NCBI GenBank assembly: GCA_032052615.1 | Contig: DAMBWF010000003.1 | Coordinates: forward strand, 124,001-188,000 | Length of the DNA stretch: 64,000 nt | Source: Pseudomonas_T sp032052615 | GTDB lineage: Bacteria > Pseudomonadota > Gammaproteobacteria > Pseudomonadales > Pseudomonadaceae | Direction of reading: 5' to 3' | Shown: one piece after another, positions 59,776-64,000 of the stretch | Layout of the letters: each line of letters starts with the position of its first letter | Numbering within the stretch: the stretch's first letter is position 1 | Made by a program: the position numbers and the translations under genes | Notes under the pieces: model-generated | Seen by the model: the letters and a program-made list of their open reading frames with translations, nothing else | Database searches by the model: none | What the model was told of the DNA's origin: nothing

Positions 59776-60326
59776 GGCGCGAACCCCTCCAGGCCGAGGA
59801 AGGCCAGGCCCAGCAGGCCGGCGGCGACCAGGACCGAGGGAGCGCCGCGCAACGGGCCGGGGACGTCCGCCTGGGACAGGCGCTCCAGCAGATCGGCCAG
59901 GAGTCGCGAGGCCAGCCAGAAACCGAGCCCGGCGACCAGGCCGAGGCCCAGGGCGGCCGGCAGATCGGGGCGGTCCAGGGCCCCTTGCATCGCCCCGAGG
60001 CCGGCGCCGTTGAGCCACAGGGGCGCCACCGCCGGCGCCGCCTCGGGGCGCCAGCGACGCCACAGGGCCGCGCCGCACCAGGCCAGGGCGGCGAGCAGGG
60101 GGACATGGAGGAACAGCCGCAGGTCCTGGCCTTGCAGCGGACCGAGCAGGCCGGCCTCGAGGCACCAGGCCAGGGGCGCGGCCACGGCTATCAGCCCGGC
60201 GCTGGCCGGCCCGAGCGTCCGCAGGCGGGCGGTGGGCGAGCCGGTTTCCCCGGCGGGCGCCAACGGCCCGACCAGCAGGTAACTGGTCAGGAGGGCACCG
60301 ATCAGCAAGGGCGGGAAGTCGGTCAT
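59772..60326 (-). CDS. rnfA: RnfA-like membrane protein lacking the conserved cysteines
   Basis: 184 residues, six helices; start MTDFPPLLIGALL and end VAAGLLGLAFLGLEG follow the RnfA pattern, as does LLERLSQADVPGPLRGAP (E. coli RERLAVADVPAPFRG). The first conserved Cys block (FLGLCPFMGVS) is replaced by PLAPAGETGSP, and the second (TTNCAVLG) by LWLNGAGLG. Membrane iron-sulfur ligands are therefore gone. First gene of the rnf operon; stop overlaps rnfB (ATGA). Confidence 0.82.
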   Translation of the reverse strand: MTDFPPLLIGALLTSYLLVGPLAPAGETGSPTARLRTLGPASAGLIAVAAPLAWCLEAGLLGPLQGQDLRLFLHVPLLAALAWCGAALWRRWRPEAAPAVAPLWLNGAGLGAMQGALDRPDLPAALGLGLVAGLGFWLASRLLADLLERLSQADVPGPLRGAPSVLVAAGLLGLAFLGLEGFAP

Positions 60327-60404
60327 GGGCGCAGGGGCGGAGCGGAGAAGCCGCGCATTATCCGGGATGGGGCGGACCGCGTACACCCGCGACCGCCGTT
60401 CGGC

Positions 60405-61241
60405 TCAGGCGCGCGGCGTTTCGCCCCGGTGGCGCGCGGCGCGGCGCCAGAGGGCGCGCAACAGCAGGGCCAGGGGGAACAACAGGACCAGAAAGGGCAG
60501 CCCGTAACCGAGCATCCGCAGGGCCTGGGCGGTGCCGTCGGCGACATCGTCCAGCAAGCCATCCACGGCGGCGTCGAGGCGCGCCAGGCGCCCGTCGGGG
60601 GCGCGTTCCGCGCTGAAGGTCAGGGTCAGCCGGTTGGTGGCGATGCGTTGGCGCAGGCGTTCGTTGTCCCGGTCGGCTTCGGCCAATTGCGACTCGACCT
60701 CCGCCAGTTCCCGGGCGACCGCGAGCAAGTCGCTCACCGCCAGATCCTGGCGCGTCTGGTAGCCCTGCAGCAGCGCGTGCTGGCGGCGCAGGCGCTCCAG
60801 GCGTTGGTCGCCGTCGCCGACGGCCTGGGCGAGGTCTTCCGCGCGACTGGCGCGACGCTCCAGGGTGGCGTCCCGGGCGGCCAGGGCCACGAGCTTCTCC
60901 ACCGCCTCCGGCGGCACTCGCATGCTCACCTGGGCGGAAGGGTAGGCACCGCTGTTCTGCTCCAGGGCCAACAGGTCGCAGGGGCCGAAGCGCTCCTCGA
61001 CGCAGGCGCCGCGCAGGGCCTCCAGGCGAGGGGCCAGCGCCTGCGGCGCAAGCTGGATGGACACGTCGTGTTCGTAGGCCAGGAAGGCGCCGGGCTTGGC
61101 CTGCTCGCCGCTCAGGGGCGCCGCCTCGGGCGCGCCCGCCAGCGGCGCCGGGTCGTGGCCGGCGGAGCAGCCGGCCAGCAGTGCCAAGGCGAGCAGGGTC
61201 GGCGCCAGGGCGCGGGCCGGGTTCAAGGCCATGGGCTTCAT
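60405..61241 (-). CDS. DUF4349-type lipoprotein
   Basis: 278 residues. Lipobox LALLAGC with Cys25, followed by a beta-rich region, a central coiled coil (about 135-200, RLERLRRQHALLQGYQTRQDLAVSDLLAVARELAEVESQL) and a C-terminal membrane helix (LPFLVLLFPLALLLRALW). The pattern fits DUF4349 proteins. Function unknown, possibly an envelope sensor. Its ATG overlaps the metG stop (ATGA), so it is translated from the metG mRNA. Confidence 0.85.
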   Translation of the reverse strand: MKPMALNPARALAPTLLALALLAGCSAGHDPAPLAGAPEAAPLSGEQAKPGAFLAYEHDVSIQLAPQALAPRLEALRGACVEERFGPCDLLALEQNSGAYPSAQVSMRVPPEAVEKLVALAARDATLERRASRAEDLAQAVGDGDQRLERLRRQHALLQGYQTRQDLAVSDLLAVARELAEVESQLAEADRDNERLRQRIATNRLTLTFSAERAPDGRLARLDAAVDGLLDDVADGTAQALRMLGYGLPFLVLLFPLALLLRALWRRAARHRGETPRA

Positions 61242-63271
61242 TTCACCCGCTGGCCAGGACGGGCGCCGCTGTCCGGGCTCAGCAGGTAGATGTCCTCGCC
61301 GCCGGGGCCGGCCGCCAGGACCATGCCTTCGGACACGCCGAACTTCATCTTGCGCGCCGCCAGGTTGGCCACGTAGAGGGTCAGGCGGCCTTCGAGGGCG
61401 CGAGGATCGGGGTAGGCGCTCTTGATCCCGGAGAACACGTTGCGCTTGGCGTCGCCGATGTCCAGCGTCAGGCGCAGCAGCTTGTCCGCGCCCTCGACGA
61501 ATTCCGCCTTCTCGATCAGGGCGATGCGCAGGTCCACGGCGGCGAAGGCGTCGAAGGCGATCTCCGCCGCCAGCGGCTCCTTCTCCAATTCGCCGTTGCC
61601 GGCGGGCGCCTCGGCGGTGGCCAGGTCCTCCTTGCTGGCGGCCACCATGGCCTCCACTTTCGCCGGCTCGATGCGGGTCAGCAGTGGGCTGAAGGGGTTC
61701 AGCGGGTGATCGGCAAGGCGCGTCAGGTGGTCGTCCCAGGTCAGCGGGGCGACGTTGAGGAACGCCTCGGCGTCGGCCGCCAGGCGCGGCAGCACCGGTT
61801 TGAGGAAGATCACCAACTGGCGGAACAGGTTGATGCCGGCCGCGCAGATCGCCTGCACGTCGCCCTGCTTGCCTTCCTGCTTGGCCAGGGCCCAGGGCGC
61901 CCGGTCGGCGATCCAGGCGTTGGCGCGGTCGGCCAGGGCCATGATTTCGCGCATGGCGCGGGCGAAGTCGCGGTGCTCGTAGGCCTCGGCGATGGACGGG
62001 GCGGCCAGGCGGAACGCCTCGCTCAACTCGGGAGCGGCGTCGCCCGCCACCAGCACGCCGCCGTTGCCCTTATGGACGAAGCCGGCGCAGCGGCTGGCGA
62101 TGTTCACCAGCTTGCCGACCAGGTCGGAATTGACCTTCTGCACGAAGTCGTCGAGGTTCAGGTCCAGGTCGTCCACTCCGCGCCCCAGCTTGGCCGCGTA
62201 GTAGTAGCGCAGGTATTCCGGGTTGAGGTGGTCGAGGTAGGTGCGGGCCTTGATGAAGGTGCCGCGCGACTTGGACATCTTCTGCCCGTTCACCGTGAGG
62301 TAGCCGTGCACGTGGATGCCGGTGGGCTTGCGGTAGCCGGCGCCTTCGAGCATCGCCGGCCAGAACAGCGCGTGGAAGTTGACGATGTCCTTGCCGATGA
62401 AATGGTACAGCTCGGTCTGGGCGTCCTTGTTCCAGAAGGCGTCGAAGTCCAGGCCCGGGGTGCGTTCGCAGAGGTGCTTGAAGCTGGCCATGTAGCCGAT
62501 GGGGGCGTCCAGCCAGACGTAGAAGTACTTGCCCGGCTCGTCCGGGATTTCGAAGCCGAAGTAGGGCGCGTCCCGGGAGATGTCCCATTCCTGCAGGCCG
62601 GCATCGAGCCACTCGGCGATCTTGTTGGCCACCGCGTCCTGCAGGGTGCCGCTACGGGTCCAGTCCTGCAGCATGGCCTGGAAGTCCGGCAGCTTGAAGA
62701 AGAAGTGCTTGGAGTCCCGCAGCACCGGGGTGGCCCCGGAAATGGCGGATTTCGGGTTCTTCAGCTCGGTCGGGGCGTAAGTGGCGCCGCACTTCTCGCA
62801 GTTGTCGCCGTACTGGTCCTCGGCCGCGCATTTCGGGCAGGTGCCCTTGATGAAGCGGTCGGCGAGGAACATGCCCTTGTCCGGGTCGAAGTACTGGGTC
62901 ACCGAACGCGTGGCGATGTGCCCGGCGTCCCGCAGCTTCAGATAGATCGCCGCTACCAGCTCGCGGTTCTCGGGGCAGTGGGTGGAGTGGAAGTTATCGA
63001 AGGCCACGCCGAAGTCGGCGAAGTCGGCGCTGTGCTCGGCCTGTACTCCGGCGATCAGTTGCTCGGGGGTGATGCCTTGCTTCTCGGCGCGCAGCATGAT
63101 CGCCGAGCCGTGGGCGTCGTCGGCGCAGACGTAGATGCACTGGTGCCCGCGCAGCTTCTGGAAGCGCACCCACATGTCGGTCTGGATGTACTCGAGCATG
63201 TGACCGAGGTGGATCGAACCGTTGGCATAGGGCAGGGCGCTGGTGACGAGAATCTGGCGGGTCTGGGACAT
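61238..63271 (-). CDS. metG: Methionyl-tRNA synthetase
   Basis: 677 residues from MSQTRQIL. HIGH-type HLGH at 21-24, zinc knuckle CPKCAAEDQYGDNCEKC, KMSKS in GQKMSKSRGTFI, anticodon-binding helical domain, and a C-terminal Trbp111-like tRNA-binding domain (about 575-677, VDLRIALIEKAEFVEGADKLLRLTLDIG). Charges tRNA-Met. Longer in-frame starts upstream are rejected because they run into the divergent promoter region of apbC. Confidence 0.97.
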   Translation of the reverse strand: MSQTRQILVTSALPYANGSIHLGHMLEYIQTDMWVRFQKLRGHQCIYVCADDAHGSAIMLRAEKQGITPEQLIAGVQAEHSADFADFGVAFDNFHSTHCPENRELVAAIYLKLRDAGHIATRSVTQYFDPDKGMFLADRFIKGTCPKCAAEDQYGDNCEKCGATYAPTELKNPKSAISGATPVLRDSKHFFFKLPDFQAMLQDWTRSGTLQDAVANKIAEWLDAGLQEWDISRDAPYFGFEIPDEPGKYFYVWLDAPIGYMASFKHLCERTPGLDFDAFWNKDAQTELYHFIGKDIVNFHALFWPAMLEGAGYRKPTGIHVHGYLTVNGQKMSKSRGTFIKARTYLDHLNPEYLRYYYAAKLGRGVDDLDLNLDDFVQKVNSDLVGKLVNIASRCAGFVHKGNGGVLVAGDAAPELSEAFRLAAPSIAEAYEHRDFARAMREIMALADRANAWIADRAPWALAKQEGKQGDVQAICAAGINLFRQLVIFLKPVLPRLAADAEAFLNVAPLTWDDHLTRLADHPLNPFSPLLTRIEPAKVEAMVAASKEDLATAEAPAGNGELEKEPLAAEIAFDAFAAVDLRIALIEKAEFVEGADKLLRLTLDIGDAKRNVFSGIKSAYPDPRALEGRLTLYVANLAARKMKFGVSEGMVLAAGPGGEDIYLLSPDSGARPGQRVK

Positions 63272-63437
63272 GGCGTTCGGCTGCACGGGATACGGAAGAA
63301 AGTCGGCCACTATAAAGGAAGCCGCGCGGCGCCGGCCACACGCCGGCGCGTAAATGGGCCGCACCCCGAAAGGTCGGCGCGGCGCCGCCGGCTGGTATGA
63401 TGTCCGCCTGTTTCGCTCAGTCTTTCGGAGTTCCCCC

Positions 63438-64000
63438 ATGAGCACCCTGACCCGCGCCACCGTGGAAGCCGTTCTTCGCCGCTTCACCGATCCCCACCTC
63501 GACCAGGACCCGGTGAGCGCCGGCTGCGTGCGGGGGGTGGACATCCAGGGCGGCCGGGTGAGCGTCCGCCTCGAACTGGGCTACGCCGCCGGCCTGTTCA
63601 AGGGCGGCTGGGCCCAGACCCTGCAGATGGCCTTGGAGAACCTCGACGGCGTCGACGACGCCCGGGTCGACGTAACGTGCCGGATCGAGGCGCACAAGGC
63701 CCAGGACCAGGTGCCGGCCCTGGCCCACGTGAAGAACGTGATCGCCGTGGCCTCCGGCAAGGGTGGCGTCGGCAAGTCCACCACCGCCGCCAACCTGGCC
63801 CTGGCCCTGGCCCGGGAAGGCGCCCGCGTGGGCATGCTGGACGCCGATATCTATGGGCCCAGCCAAGGCATCATGTTCGGCCTCGCCGAGGGTACCCGGC
63901 CCCGGGTCCGCGACGAGAAATTCTTCGTGCCGGTGGAGGCCCACGGTGTGCAGGTGATGTCCATGGCCTTCCTCACCGACGACGACACCCCAGTGGTGTG
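63438..64000 (+). CDS. apbC: Iron-sulfur cluster carrier ATPase ApbC/Mrp, 3' end outside window
   Basis: First 187 codons. N-terminal MIP18/DUF59 domain (about 1-85, AVLRRFTDPHLDQDPVSAGCV), then the deviant Walker A ASGKGGVGKSTTAANLALAL near 105-124 and LDADIYGPSQ. Binds and transfers 4Fe-4S clusters. The C-terminal half with the CXXC motif lies beyond the right edge. Divergent from metG with a 166-nt shared promoter region, an arrangement widespread in gammaproteobacteria. Confidence 0.95.
   Translation, partial: MSTLTRATVEAVLRRFTDPHLDQDPVSAGCVRGVDIQGGRVSVRLELGYAAGLFKGGWAQTLQMALENLDGVDDARVDVTCRIEAHKAQDQVPALAHVKNVIAVASGKGGVGKSTTAANLALALAREGARVGMLDADIYGPSQGIMFGLAEGTRPRVRDEKFFVPVEAHGVQVMSMAFLTDDDTPVV

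Noticed and set aside
61181..63400. Long plus-strand open frame opposite metG (over 700 codons)
   Set aside because: It is antisense to a clear methionyl-tRNA synthetase, has the Gly/Val/Arg-rich composition typical of the complement of GC-rich genes, and shows no family motifs.

Overview
The window is about 64 kb of high-GC gammaproteobacterial chromosome and is almost certainly from a Pseudomonas species. Gene content and order (apeB / RluA-type synthase / minEDC, glpF-glpK-glpR-glpD, an ABC ATPase behind argF, rnt-pyrC-motY-argG, nth-rnf, metG-apbC) match what I remember of P. aeruginosa-type genomes, in the same general order. That synteny is from memory and was not checked. I saw no rRNA, tRNA, CRISPR array, insertion sequence or integrase. 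Layout, left end: an ABC importer operon cut by the left edge, with an alkaline-phosphatase-superfamily hydrolase and a divergent UTRA-domain GntR regulator (1-3986); an AT-rich pair of unknown genes that looks like a toxin/immunity couple (4085-5415); an oxidoreductase, a small secreted protein and ddlA (5670-8350). Next come apeB, an RluA-family synthase and minEDC on the minus strand (8690-12734), then an LpxL-type acyltransferase and a patatin on the plus strand (12863-15031). At 15035-22309 is a TonB/ECF iron-uptake locus: sigma factor, anti-sigma factor (frameshifted), siderophore receptor, periplasmic esterase and PepSY/DUF membrane proteins, headed by a Fur-box-like site. Pirin and the glycerol regulon follow (22390-28411) with GlpR-type operators, then ybaK, a PhzF-family gene, an orphan ABC ATPase with argF, a secreted nuclease, RraB, rnt, pyrC, motY, argG and a quinone-reductase-like gene (28673-38812). 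The most unusual region is 39620-54941. One apparent operon encodes an acyl carrier protein with a C-terminal zinc ribbon, two ketosynthase / chain-length-factor pairs, a 956-residue fusion of a class III aminotransferase with a cyanobacterial-type acyl-ACP reductase, two short-chain dehydrogenases, an outer-membrane beta-barrel protein, a LolA-like carrier and an RND/MMPL exporter. Its promoter has the 19-bp spacer and near-perfect 22-bp dyad typical of MerR-family control, and a MerR-family gene sits directly behind the operon. The simplest reading is a type II fatty-acid/polyketide pathway that releases its chain as an aldehyde, converts it to a primary amine and delivers the amino-lipid to the outer membrane. 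I do not recognise the product or the cluster. The right end (55384-64000) holds a small conserved acidic protein, nth, an aberrant Rnf operon (no rnfC, soluble RnfB with a long repetitive tail, RnfA and RnfE without the usual membrane cysteines), a DUF4349 lipoprotein coupled to metG, and the start of apbC/mrp, cut by the right edge.
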